Shown here: one piece after another, positions 11,227-22,697 of the stretch
Layout of the letters: the number at the start of each line of letters is the position of its first letter
How positions within the stretch are numbered: the first letter of the stretch is position 1
Assembly: GCA_038502445.1 (NCBI GenBank)
Contig: JAHLJS010000006.1
Coordinates: forward strand, 4,936,553-5,000,552
Origin: Eremochloa ophiuroides
Lineage: Eukaryota; Streptophyta; Magnoliopsida; Poales; Poaceae
Length of the DNA stretch: 64,000 nucleotides
Reading direction: 5' to 3'
Translations under genes and position numbers: made by a program
Notes under the pieces: model-generated
The model's input: the letters and a program-made list of their open reading frames with translations, nothing else
The model's database searches: none
Told to the model about the DNA's origin: nothing

Positions 11227-12212
11227 GGAAATTATTTTCTACTTCAAGGGAGTAGTTACTCATATTTCTATATTTTTAGATTTAGATTGTCTATGATGAA
11301 GTATATGGTCATACTAAACCATCTAGAGCAGTATGCGGTCATACATTTTTGTTATCCATATAGTATATTGGTATACTTTTTAATATACTACTGCAATGAT
11401 ATTTTAGTAATATATTTAAAATTTTGGGCTCTGTTGAAAAAATTTCACATGCTAAGATTTGAAGTATCCTAAATTGAGTATCTAAACATAGTCAAAATGA
11501 TAAAATAGTATGCACGTATACACAATGTGATTTATTGAAGGTGGAAATAACTACTTTCGGGAGTAAGTACACACAATGTCGTTTATTGAATGCACGAGAC
11601 AACTATCTCATCGTAACTCAAAATTCCTTAATTTATGCATAGAGTAAATATAGGATTGTGAGTTGCATGGTAACAACAACTCATATAATGGTAGAATAAC
11701 TGTCTCGTAGTCCTAAATATTAGCTCATGAGGTGGTTGTTTTGAGAGACAACGACCTCATTTTCTCTCACCTCTCTTTTTGCTCCACATAAGCAAAAATC
11801 TTATGTGGCATTGCATGAGACGAGTTATGAGACCGCTGACGTGTAGCAATATACTTGCCCTAATATAGAGCCTATTTTTTGACGAAAATATAGAGCCTAT
11901 TTGCATTAGCACTAAAAATTAATAACTAAAATTAGTATTAGTGTACCCAAATATATTTACGAATTATTAATTAGTGGGTTGCTGACTATTAGCTCTGTTA
12001 CCACGACGCTTTAACGCACGGTTGTCGATTGTGTGACGGTGATCAGTGAATTGGTAACACACTGGCCCCTGGTGGCAGGTGCCCTGCCACCCTCCAACCA
12101 GCTCCGAATATATGATCGGAGGTTCGCCATCTGTTGATTCACCGAATTGTATATATAATTTTTAAGCAGCATATCCTGATAGAAAATTCTAGATCCGCCA
12201 CTCACAAAAGTA
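11227..12212. other. AT-rich intergenic DNA, possible old MITEs
   Basis: No coding region is supported. Two blocks look like old inverted-repeat MITE debris (a palindromic CTACTTCAAGGGAGTAG near 11240 with a variant near 11550, and GAGAC/GTCTC-rich text at 11600-11860), but ends and target duplications could not be fixed. Confidence 0.3.
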
Positions 12213-12372
12213 AAACCGATGTTGTTTGCAAGAAATCTTCTGCGTCAGTCAATAGACCCTTTTTTACGGTTACGGCCCATGAGATTCAGTTTGCCAGGCT
12301 TCTTACAGTTACGGCCCACGTTTTAGACCTTGCTCGCTTCTTTGATCTTTCTTGTGAAATTACTAATGAGGC
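12213..12372. repeat. dispersed repeat copy A (partner at 27342-27790)
   Basis: The stretch from CGATGTTGTTTGCAAG through CATGAGATTCAGTTTGCCAG to TTGATCTTTCTTGTGAAA is matched at 27342-27790. There the copy is interrupted after GCGTCA by a 221-bp MITE and extra T-rich sequence. The unit is not recognised; it is likely part of an old transposon. It serves as an approximate pre-insertion reference for the second copy. Confidence 0.7.
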
Positions 12373-15124
12373 CAAAAGGGTGTATTTTGGCGCCTGCCCA
12401 TACTGACACTGCGATTGTGCGACACAGTTGTAGTGGAGGCACATCTTCGGAGATGGTGGAAGGCTTTGTGTTTCTGATACTGCGACTGTGCGACACAGTT
12501 CTTGCTATACACAATTGCTTCTGTGTTTCTGAGACGTATCGTCGAAGCCGTATCCTGCGCGTATCTATGATACGGAATACGCTACCAACCCCACGTATTC
12601 GTGCTACGTATCCGATACTCTAAAGGACTAAATTAAAATCTGCTTAAACCATATGACTTAAACCCTAATCCACCCTGAACCAATTTCTAGAACCTGAATT
12701 GCATATTAAAAGCGTACTTTTCTGGGGATGGAAGTTCCAATCCAAGACGTTTTACAATCTATCGCTTGACTCGGACGATATAAACGTACGAGTTATGTAG
12801 ATTGGTACCTTCCGCGAGGGCAATGGTGATCTTGCCGCTGGTGAAGTCGTCGGCTGAAAGCAGCGACTTGATCAGGATGCGGCGGCGGTTGTGGGATACG
12901 AATTGTTGGTTGCATGGCCACCGGGACGGGGAATGTACTAATTTATATACTCAGTTCGTCTTGAGCTGGGCTGTAAGCAATGGGACTTATGGGATTCGGG
13001 AGAAGATTATGTACTGGGCCTCCGTTCTAGTGTGCTGCACCAAGGCCTATGCATCCATGTAGACGCACCCTAATCTTTCCATAGGAATGATAAGTCAGTC
13101 AATTGTTGAATAACTCGACGTTCACGATCTATTTTTGGGGATTGGCTAAGGCAAGGCCGGCCGTAAATTAAGCCTGCCGCACGGCCGCTCTAGTTTTAGC
13201 TACCAGACAAAATAATCTGCTGTTCTCTTTCCTTTTTTGGCAAAAATTGATGCCGTTGCTTTTTCACGTGCCATGAGAGAGACGTGCGATATATACTACC
13301 TAGCTATGTAAGATTTTCTAATGATGCAATAGGAAAATAAAGCAACAAATTATATGAAAACTGCACAAATAAAATTCATATATCTCCTGTTTATACAAAA
13401 TTTCTCGATCTGATATGCAAATTGAGTTCTATACAACACTGTGCCTAAAACTATAGAAAAATGCATCATTCAACTCTGATAAAAAAAACGAAATTGCTTC
13501 TCTTCGTGTACAATCTGGAGAGAAAAAACTCATCATTTAGAAATCATCATTTTACAGGCAAGAAAAATACACAACTGAATGACCAGAACATGTAATTTTG
13601 ATCAACAGGAGCACATGGTTTAGTATACAACAGATGTTTTAGGACTGCATGATCAGAAAACAAGGTACTAGCAATTTGGTTCCCCGAGCTCATAACATAT
13701 TATTTTACATAATTCAATACAATGTTTTCTCTTTTTAAAAGATCATACAATCATATTATTTTGCATGCCTAATTGCCTATTACCATATCATTGCCTATTT
13801 AAATCATTTTATTGCCTAACCAAGTATATAGCTTTGTCTAGTTCATAGCCATGTTTATACCCAACCACACTACAGTAGCAGATCTAGCATAATATAGAGA
13901 AATTAGAAAGGGCGATTTAAATGACTCGGTGTACCTAACCATGTGTCTAGAACGGGACCTCGACCTACCTAGGCTTAGTTGGAGCTTGACAAACAATCCT
14001 CTTTTTGTTTCTGTATGCAAACATCAAATTTTCTAAAGCCCTACAGTTGCTGAAGAATATCTAAATTTTAGTTCACTGAAGCCATGAAGAAGAATACAAA
14101 ATAAAGCATGAGTTTCCTAAAGATATATTCTAGTAGAAGTAAATGGCTAATAATCAGAATATAGGAAAAAAAATACTAAAACCTTGAACATAAAAAATGC
14201 TTAGCTAATTTCAATAATTTGCTTGTTGATTTAGTATAAGTTGCCAACATGGAAGTAAGAACATATTTAGGAAAAGAGGCATGGAATGTACTCTCTCACC
14301 ACATATGTACTTATATTTACATATTGCACACTCATCATAATTGCTTTGTGCTTTGTACTGGATCTTCCACTACTAGATAACTTGGATCCTGCAATGTAAG
14401 ATCAGAAAACCAAAAGAGAGATTAGAGAAGAATGATGTCAAAATTGTCTAATGAATTGCATTGATTTGCCTTGATCTTTCCACAATATTGCCTGCTCAAA
14501 GTACACTTAATTGCCTATTCACAATGAAGTTCAGGAACTGATCAACATGTAGTTATGTCAATTATGGTATCTCAACTAAAAGCCCTGATACCCCAACAAT
14601 CTAGCTGTCATTTGGTTCTGCGGCTACACCACAAAATATAAAGAACCTAGCAGGGCCAAAAGTACTAAGGCACAAAATAAGAAAAATATACTAAGAGTTT
14701 TCTCAAGACAAAGAGGGAGGATAAGTATGGGATTTGCAAGTCAGCCAAGTCACGCTTCTCTAGAAGTGTCCAGAGAAATAAACAAAGGGATTTTTGAGCC
14801 AGGACATCAAGGTCGTATTTCACTTCAGCGTCCTTGTTTGGCAGTTAGAATATACCATACCACGCATAAAAAATGGTTGTATTTTTATTTTGTGTGTGTG
14901 TGATCATACCTTATTGCGACCATTGGACGCTGACTCCATGGAAACCTCTGCCCCTCTGCGAATTGTATGAAGAACTATCCATGTACATGCATGCACAAAA
15001 AGAGTTCTTGTCATTACATTTGAATGACAATAAAATGCAAGGACCTAATTTTTCCTAGACTGCCACATTTATCACAGGTTTTGGGCAGCCTTCTTAGCTT
15101 TATTTCAGCTATTAGGCAAAATAG
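12373..15124. other. intergenic region, no supported gene
   Basis: Mostly AT-rich. A GC-richer island at 12800-13060 gives short open frames, but no family could be recognised. A 21-base word containing TGTGCGACACAGTT occurs twice near 12411 and 12480. The word ATTGCCTA recurs several times between 13765 and 13820 and again near 14490-14515, without a clear period. No RNA gene was seen. Confidence 0.4.
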
Positions 15125-15563
15125 TGTTAGACATTAAGCAATAATATTGTTATAGATTAGGCAGAACAGTGTGGTTGATAAAGTAATTATAGAGAGACAT
15201 CTAGAAATGAAGGCTGACAGCTTAGGCATGAGGAGAAATGGGTGCACGTAGTTCTGAAATTTAGGCGAGCAAGGTTAGCTGTAATGGACATGAATAACCC
15301 TCACCAGAACTTAACTATATTGAAGTTAGAAAGCTAGAGAGAGTTGTGCTAGCTTCAGATAGTTTTGAGCTGTATTTGTGTGTAAGAGAACAGATAATAA
15401 ACATATTACTTCCGCTGGATCACATATTCAGACTTCTAGAGTTAGTACTCGTGGTGTGTGAGTGTTCTTAGAGTTCTTCTTCTACCTCTAGCCGTGAGTT
15501 TGTGAGTGAAGGGTGGTGTTGGTGAGCTAATCACTCACCCATGTTGAATATCAAGGGCTAACA
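15125..15563 (+). repeat. candidate copia-type LTR remnant
   Basis: It begins TGTTAGACATTAAGC and ends GGGCTAACA, so the ends are short inverted repeats TGTTAG/CTAACA. The length, about 440 bases, suits copia LTRs. The bases just after it (TGATATCCTAGA) loosely resemble the initiator-methionine primer site TGGTATCAGAGC (about 8 of 12). No matching second LTR or target duplication was found, so it may be a truncated or solo LTR. Confidence 0.4.
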
Positions 15564-16931
15564 AACTATGATATCCTAGACATAATGTTTCAAGAGCCAA
15601 CAGATGCAACCGGCCTAATATTTTGCACTGAGCAACTATTAAACTGCACATGGTGTGCCTACTATGTGTGAAATCAGGTTATCATGTGAAGAAACAAGAA
15701 TAGAGGATGTTCCTGGAGTCTATTGGTCATAAGCAGGTTGTTGCTGGTAATACCATTTTCTTAGGCAATTTAGGTGTCATTAGTTAGGAAATAATGTATT
15801 TCTAAATAGACAATTTATGTATTCTGAAAAGGCAAGTACAATGTCAATTGATTTACAGACCACAACCTCACCCTCGGCTTATTTGCCCAAAAAAAACATA
15901 CTAGATGACTCACTCAAGATGGTGTGCAAAAAAGTATATACTAATATAGTAATATATAGATGATTCACTCATGATGAACGTAGAGAAAAGATTAATGCAA
16001 CCAGTAATACCAAGGTGTATTACCTGAACAATACTTTCTCCAGCTAGAAGCTCAACTTTTAGGGGCACCATGCGACTACTCTTATCATCTTGAAAGCCAA
16101 GCCTCCCATGCTCTACTCCCCCCCCCACCCACCACCACCACCACAAGCATACACCTAGAGAGACCAAACAACAACAAAGCCTTTTAGTCCACTGAAAGTT
16201 TGTGCAGGTTAAGAGAACAAAAAATAAAATATGTGTTCAAGTAGAAAATGATGAGTACAAAAAAAGAGAAGATTTTACAATGCACCAATACAATATAGAA
16301 TCAGGTCGATTTGCGCAACATACACCCTCACTATGCTCCCCGTCACTGTCTACCCCTCTGTGGAGTATCTTAGGTTTCTCTTCTTGCCATTTATTGTGAT
16401 CAGTGCTAGGCTTACTACGTTAAAATACATGTTTCCATGGCATCAATATTCATTTTTAGAAAATGCAGAATAAAGTACAGATGGATCTAAATCAACAGAA
16501 ATGAAGCCAAAGTTAGCCTGTAGCCCTTTTTATTGGAACTACTGACTCTATATTCGGTTGAGATGAACTCAACATGGTCAACAAACTTGCCTAGGTTACT
16601 TCCATTGTAGACTATGTATATTTTTGTTCTAAATAATCTGGACATCTTTAAAGCATGCCCTAAATAAATAGCCAGCAAATGAATGTATTTGCAGCCTAAC
16701 AAATGAGTGATAAGCAATGATCTATTTTCTCCAATCTGCTACCTTCATCCCAACAATGTGTAGCAGATCCCTCTAACAGGAGCCCTCTTCCATGGCAAGG
16801 AACTAGTCCACATCGAGGAGCCCAATTACCTGTCCAATCACGCTATATCAAAAAGGGGAAGTCTCGTGAACCAGAAATGATTATAGGTAGATGAATGGAA
16901 TCAATTGCAAAAGCATAGTAAATGAACTCAC
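15564..16931. other. intergenic region with weak exon-like stretches
   Basis: No gene is recognised. On the minus strand 16022-16110 translates to a plausible short exon (GFQDDKSSRMVPLKVELLAG) followed by a GT that could be a splice donor, but no family was recognised. Confidence 0.25.
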
Positions 16932-17170
16932 CGGCAACCTACTCCTTCAAAGCAGCTCACTAGAGAAGTCATCGACTCTCGTCCTAACCTTGCTGCCTGC
17001 TGCACAACTCGGAAATCCTCTTCTAGATCTGGTGCCATGTATTCAGCACTACCCTCGTCACTATCAACCCGCCCCAATGACAACTGTTGAGGACCTTCAG
17101 TGGTGGATCCATGGAGGATGAATGGGAGATCCAGTCCCTCGACCAGTGACTGGCATCTGGCAACCAGCAA
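16932..17170 (-). other. possible exon fragment of unknown origin
   Basis: An 80-residue open minus frame (including GPQQLSLGRVDSDEGSAEYM) ends near a GTGAGT splice-donor-like sequence at 16931-16926. It may belong to the same decayed locus as the auxilin-related fragment just upstream. No domain was recognised, and frame length alone is weak evidence. Confidence 0.25.
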
Positions 17171-17319
17171 GCGCCCCCCATCGGTGGCCGGAAGGTGGAG
17201 CCCGTGGCTAGCAGGCGGAGCAGCCGAGCAGGATTGCCGAAGGTTGCTGGCTGCTGTTGGGGGGGAGGGCAGCGAGCGACGCGATGCCGCTGGCGGCGGC
17301 TGGTGTGTGGTGGCTGGCG

Positions 17320-17560
17320 AAATACGCCGTCATCGTACCGCGGCACGGCGGAGGCAGAGGTGGAGGACCGCAGCCCCGGGACCACGTCGAAGATGTCGTC
17401 GTCGTACGCGGGGACAGGAGAGGGCGCGGCGGGCTTGGTGGTGGTGGGGCCATTAAACGAGTCGAAGGAGGCGGCTGAGGCGGACGCAGGGGAGCCGAAG
17501 AGCAAGAGGCCATCGTAGGACGGGGCCGCGGAGGGGGCGGCGGCGGCGGCCGCCTGGAGA
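17320..17560 (-). pseudogene. auxilin-related (J-domain co-chaperone family) gene fragment
   Basis: The minus frame reads through an Ala-rich start, LFGSPASASAASFDSF, PAYDDDIFDVVPGLRSS and PRYDDGVF. The repeated acidic-aromatic boxes YDDDIFD-x-x-PGL and YDDxF are typical of the disordered N-terminal region of plant auxilin-related proteins, which recruit Hsc70 to uncoat clathrin vesicles. A TTTCTCCAG just upstream looks like a splice acceptor. After the YDDG box the frame shifts and no DnaJ domain follows, so only about 80 residues of one exon remain. It could be a captured fragment or a decayed gene copy. Family assignment rests on motif resemblance. Confidence 0.55.
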
Positions 17561-17935
17561 AATCACCGAGGGAAGGAAGAGACAAACCGTAGAGAGAAAA
17601 GAGAAAGGAGAGTGAGGGAACGAGAATGTTGTGCTGTGTGACTCATATCGGGATACTAGACCACCCTTTCCATCCTCAACCGACGAAGCAGGCCGTGCGA
17701 AGCGACGAAAACACGGCCGGCCAACACGATACACTTTAATTAACAGAGACGTCTGTTAAGGGAACACGAGTCCACATGCAAAACAAGTCATTGTCATATA
17801 AGAGCATCTCAAAGAGTCTTTTTAAATCCCAACTCTCTAAATTTTTATTTAGAAAGTTATTTACATAAAAATCGATTCAGAAGCCTGGGCTTTGAATAAT
17901 AATCAGCGCCCCGGTATAACGTCGGCGCTCATCTC

Positions 17936-18401
17936 TATTGGAAATCTCAGTCACTCTCTCTCAAAACACAACACACAAACACAAGAGGTAAATTTTCGGT
18001 GCTGCACACCAGCACCAACACACACACTTTGTTTCACTTTTCGCCACACTTAACACCCGTACAGAGGCTTAAATGGCCGTCACTCAACCTTACTCAGCCA
18101 CTCTCCACACATTTCGGCCGCTCTACCCGGCCCCACACACAAAGCTCCTACATGCAGATCACAACCACTAATTCCTACATGCAACCACACACTCACTACT
18201 AGTCTTGCAGCACCAATGATCACACAAGAATCACAATGACCAAGACTTGGCCACTAGCAAACTAAAAATAGAAGCATGCACACACTCTTGCCTCACCTCC
18301 ACCGCATGCCTTCTACAATAGCAGCTAGCTCCTCATGACTCGGCCACAACCTTGAAACTAACACAACACGCACACACTTAAAAACAAGATTAAGTCTAAC
18401 A
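17936..18401 (-). repeat. 3' LTR of the gag-only copia element
   Basis: Matches 19367-19888 over its whole length. It is 466 bases and lacks the internal ~44-base duplication seen in the other LTR. Its outer end is TATTGG instead of TGTTGG. Confidence 0.85.
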
Positions 18402-18416
18402 ATCTCCCCTAATCTT
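18402..18416 (-). other. polypurine tract of the gag-only copia element
   Basis: The minus strand reads AGATTAGGGGAGAT directly against the 3' LTR start TGTTAGAC, the expected plus-strand priming site. Confidence 0.7.
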
Positions 18417-18448
18417 GTTATCTTTATTTTCTGCACCTTTACTTGGCT

Positions 18449-19365
18449 TCACAGCAACACGGCTTCTTCATCATCCTCATCAGCGATGGCAAGATGTGAC
18501 ATTTCCTTGGTCATTTTCTCTGGCTCGCTGCACTCATCGGCAAAATGACCAAACTTACCACACTTGTGGCAATTGATCTTCGACTTATCGAACTTGCCAC
18601 AATACTTCTTGTTGACGCTGCTACTGGAGCACTCTTTGTTTGCCTTCTCTTCGGCGACGATGACTTCCCACTCCACACGTGTGAACCTCGGCTCGGTATG
18701 CGCAACCAGCAGCTGCATCTCGCCGTCCTTGTCACGGCATCTCCCCATAGAGGTCTCCTCGAACGCCTGCAGGCACCCAATCACCTCGCTCACGGACATC
18801 TTGGACACATCTCCCCACTACTCAATGGTGCTGACGATTGGAAGGAATTTGTCAGGGACGGCACTAAAAAGCCTCTCGACAACAACACGATCCTTCAATT
18901 TGGCTCCGAGAGTGCGCATCTCCCCTACAATCGTGGTGAGTTTCTGAGAAAACTCCACGACTGTCTCTGATTCTGCCATGTATATGCGGTTGAACTGTCT
19001 CTTCAACGCTTGTACACATGCCTTCCTCACTCGACCTTCTCCCACGTTCATCTCTTTTATGGCCTCCCAAGCCTCCTTAGCCGTTTCTTTGTCTGCAATG
19101 GACACCATCACGGTATCAGGTACAGCTTGAGAGATGGCCACTAAAGCTTCATCATCCTTCTCGTCTTCGGCTGAAGCTTCACCAACGATCGCTGCCCACA
19201 CGCTGAGATGAGAATGATCTTCATCTTCACAGCCCACACACCATAGTTGGTGTCTGTTAGCATTGGATAATGCACCAAAACCACTCTTGATCGTGCTGGC
19301 GCTGCAGCACTTTTGCCTTCACCGCCACTGGATATCGCCACAAAATCAACCACCTCCGATACCAA
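18449..19365 (-). pseudogene. copia-type gag polyprotein (UBN2-like, CCHC zinc knuckle), broken
   Basis: The start at 19365 reads MVSEVVDFVAISSGGEGKSA and includes LTDTNYGVWAVKMKI, the usual N-terminal copia gag motif. Frame 19237-18818 carries the middle helix bundle (ETAKEAWEAIKEMNVGEGRV, RIYMAESETVVEFSQKLT). Frame 18808-18449 carries the end (SVSEVIGCLQAFEE), then the knuckle CHKCGKFGHFADEC, matching CX2CX4HX4C. A frameshift near 19200 separates the first two parts. A TAG at 18818-18820 sits where copia gags often have Gln, right before WGD. With those two lesions this copy cannot make full Gag, which would package the RNA. Residue content otherwise looks well preserved. Confidence 0.85.
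19353..19365 (-). other. primer-binding site (initiator tRNA-Met type)
   Basis: The minus strand reads TTGGTATCGGAGG immediately after the 5' LTR end CCAACA. This is close to the canonical TGGTATCAGAGC complement of tRNA-iMet. Confidence 0.75.
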
Positions 19366-19366
19366 T

Positions 19367-19888
19367 TGTTGGAAATCTCACTCGCTCTCTCTCAAAACAC
19401 AACACACAAACACAAGAAGAATAGCACATAGAGGGAATTTTCGGTGTTGCACACCAGCACCAACACACGCACTTTGTTTCACTTTTCGCCTCACCGAACA
19501 CCCGCAAATTACAGAGGCTTACATGGCCGTCACTCAGCCTTATTCAGCCACACTCCGCACTTCGGCCGCACTACCCGACCACACACACACAAAGCTCCTA
19601 CATGCAGGTCACAACCACTAATTCCTGCATGTAACCACACACTCACTACCTAGTCTTGCGGCACCACGCTGATCACGCAAGAATTGCAATGACCAAGACT
19701 TGGCCACTAGCAAACTAAAAATAGAAGCATGCACACAATCTTACCTCACCTCCACCGCATGCCTACTAGCAGCTAGCTCCTCAAGACTCGGACACGACCT
19801 TGAAACTAACACAACACGCACACGCTTAAAAACCGACCTTGAAACTAACACAACACGCACACGCTTAAAAACAAGATTAAGTCTAACA
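19367..19888 (-). repeat. 5' LTR of the gag-only copia element
   Basis: Ends are TGTTGG and CTAACA. It contains a perfect tandem duplication of about 44 bases (unit containing CTTGAAACTAACACAACACG) near 19798-19872 that the other LTR lacks, which explains most of the length difference (522 against 466). Confidence 0.87.
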
Positions 19889-20099
19889 ATCTCTATGTAT
19901 TCTTCAATTCATTTCCATGATGAGCATTGTTACCATATCCCTCACCGATCGATCGCATTTGCCGCCCATTACTCCTCGCATATTTCACCTCCGGTACCTT
20001 CAATGATACTATCGAGATGGACAGATACCTCAGCTGCCGCCGCTCCGCTAGGTTCTCCATTCTCCATAGATGATGTCCCTGACAGTGGACAACCATCCT

Positions 20100-22100
20100 C
20101 TAACCATGACGACCATGATGATACAACTGGTCGATATACCGGTTATACCTAGCGGTGTACTCCACCAGCATCCCCACTGCAGTCACCAGTTGACCACCAC
20201 TGCTCAGCTGCTTGGCGTGGGAAACCTCTGTGCAATGGCGTGCGGCGTAGCACAGCATCTCGATCCACACTCCGGCGACCATTTCCAGCACGTCAGGTAT
20301 ACCTGGGCAGTCGCTAAGGAGCAATCCGGTGGTCACAGCCGCGTCGATGAAGGCGAGATTACCATGGTTGTGGTCGGAAATGGATGCTGCTGGATTAGCA
20401 CGGTCGTGGTCGCCGGATCGGTGTCTGTAGCTGTACTTGCGGTAAAGCAGTCTAGCTAGGTTTTCCCTTGGTGTCAGCTCCGGGTCCATGCCATCCTTGT
20501 CAGCTTTTTGTTGTTTCCAGAGCGTGACCAAATCGTCACAGTTACTGTCATACCGGCTGCTAGCTCCGAACCGGGCCCGGAAGCATATGGGGCTGGACGA
20601 CGAAGAGGAAGAACATGTAGTCGAAGAGCTCCTTGACAGCATTGGCTAGGCGATGGCGATCCTCCGCGGCCGCGGCTGGCTCTGGCTGGTGGCGGCGGCA
20701 AGAGGTATATGTCGGTGGCGACATGCCAGATGAGGATGCTATGGTCAAAGTCGGTGTCGTTAACGCTCCAGCTGATCTTATCGTATAATCTGCGGCTGCC
20801 ACTGATCTGCTTAAGCGTCCACCGGCCCCGCGCGTCCCTCATGGCCCCTAGGTGCCTTCTTGGTATCTCTTTCAGCAGGAGGTCCCTGAAGCTGTCTGAA
20901 ATGTCGACGGTGCTCGAGTAACGGAGCTTGTCCCACCACTTCTTCAGCCCCACTTTCTTGGCGACCCTGCTCCTTAGCTCGGTCCTGTCACGAGTACAGA
21001 AATCCAGCATGTTGTACTGCCCAACCGAGTCCAGCCACCTTCGGCTCCTGGCTGCTCGGACAAGCCGACGGAGGCACCGGACGGCGCCATGGATCCGGTC
21101 CCATCTCCGATCATGCAAGAAGGCGCATGCCCAGGAAGACCCAAGTACCCTGATCAGGGACGTGATTTCCAAGACAAATGCCCCGGCCAGGAGAATGTAA
21201 GTGACGATGACATCAACTCTGCTGTAACCACCATGGCTGCTGCTGTTCATCTGGAACAGCAAGAACGAGGCCAAAGTGGCTGCCGGTGATGAGATCAGAC
21301 GGATGCAGAGTCCATACCATGTGTAGATGACCGCTGCCTTGGTGTACAGGATGTCGTACATCAAGGATAGCTGCATCTCAATCAGCTCGTACATGTACTT
21401 GCCGCCATTAAACCGTAAGCCATTCTTGATAGCTTTGACCTCTGCTTCTTACGAAATGCGGTCGTCGGTGAAGAAGCTCTTGCAGGAATTGAACATGTAG
21501 TGAGCACCCAGCAGAACCTCCTCCGAATCGAGCTCCGCTGTTCCAACCCGTCCATCACATGGCTGGCGACGGTCAAATATGTGGCCCCGCCAATCAAGAG
21601 TGCCTCTGATACTGTCTATGTTAGCACGTTTCAGCGCCCATGTCCTCTCCCCATACTTGAGAAGGCCAGTGACGAACATCAGCAGGGAGGGTGTGAACAA
21701 GGCCCTCTGGCTACCAACAAACTGGTACAGGACATAGGCCGCCCCCTGCAACCTGCCCCGCGAGGTTCAGCAGGTGGCGGAGCCAGAGCTGGTTGTCCTC
21801 GAAGGAGTAGGCTGTGATGGTGTCCGGGCCACCGAGGTGCAGGAGCAGCAATGGTGCCCAGAACGCGACGAGCTGCGTCTCGCTTGATCTGGCTCGGAGG
21901 GAGAGGTGGCCAAGAGTGTAGATAGCTATGTAGTCTGCCATGAGGTAGGCCAACCAGAGGACGATCCTCAGCAGAGCGGAGCCTTTGCGCCGGCGGATCC
22001 ACGCCAAGCCCAGGAGGATAAGTTGCAGTGTGAAGCCAAGGAGCACCAGTACTTGAATCTCCCATTTCTTCCAGATGTCTATTAGCGCTCCTCCAACCAT
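20100..22100 (-). pseudogene. DUF4220/DUF594 membrane protein pseudogene
   Basis: The start at 22098-22100 (MVGGALIDIWKKWEIQ) lies 13 bases after a TTTTCAG acceptor-like site. The N-terminal DUF4220 region has hydrophobic helices (VLVLLGFTLQLILLGLAWI; IVLWLAYLMADYIAIYTLG) and the hallmark LLLLHLGGPDTITAYSFEDN. The C-terminal DUF594 block has GVWIEMLCYAARHC and SHAKQLSSGGQLVT. These are plant-specific, multi-pass membrane proteins of unknown function that form large clusters in grasses. Breaks: a frameshift near 21750, a TAA at 21449-21451 inside FFTDDRIS, a frameshift near 20695, and another before 20640. The complete domain order over 2 kb argues for a recently inactivated gene, or for errors in the sequence. 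Confidence 0.82.
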
Positions 22101-22697
22101 TATTGTTTCTTGGCTGAAAATGCAAACATGAAGGATTAGCTGTACAGAGCAAATGGAAATAAACTAGCTGTAAAGACAGGTCCAAGTAATAAATACTCCT
22201 ATATGAGTATGTTTATTCAAACTACAAATATACAAAGCCAGATGCCATAATTCACTTTACTGGCTGCTGAGTGGTGACCACTGCTAAATCAGATCATCTT
22301 AATTTTACCGCGTGGTCCGGGAAGAACATTTACCGAGTAAACAAAATATACAGATAAATTAAATGTGACTTTGTTCCAATTTTTACTTGTGCAAAGTTCA
22401 CTTGAGATTTGCCTATTTTTTTTATTTATTAGTTGCATTTACATCAAACCTGAAGGTTACGTGCATGGATGGGGCGCACAAGCATGCGCTCATGTAAAAT
22501 ATTGTTTAACCGTCTGTTTTTTTTTTTAACGTAAAATGTGGCAAGTGTAGATTAGGCCTCAAGAATCAGCTTGCCTAGCTTCCTACAAACAGTAGAAATT
22601 ACAGCAGGTAAAACATGTAAAATTGGAAAGCCAAACTCTAGAATCACCGAGTCATGATACATGGTTGCAACAAAAACTCCTGGCGGCAAGACTAATT
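22101..22697. other. region upstream of the DUF4220 pseudogene
   Basis: AT-rich sequence with a run of ten or more T near 22515. No gene, clear promoter or repeat was recognised. Confidence 0.3.

Larger units (their letters stand above)
17936..19888 (-). mobile_element. small gag-only copia-type retrotransposon (TR-GAG type)
   Basis: This is a complete 1.95-kb element. It has LTRs at 17936-18401 and 19367-19888, an initiator-tRNA-Met-type primer site (TTGGTATCGGAGG on the minus strand), a purine tract next to the 3' LTR, and the exact target duplication ATCTC at 17931-17935 and 19889-19893. The only coding content is a copia-type gag with a zinc knuckle; protease, integrase and RT are absent. 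The layout fits the published class of terminal-repeat elements with a GAG domain, mobilised by enzymes from autonomous copia elements. The left LTR begins TATTGG rather than TGTTGG, a point change in its terminal dinucleotide. Confidence 0.88.
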
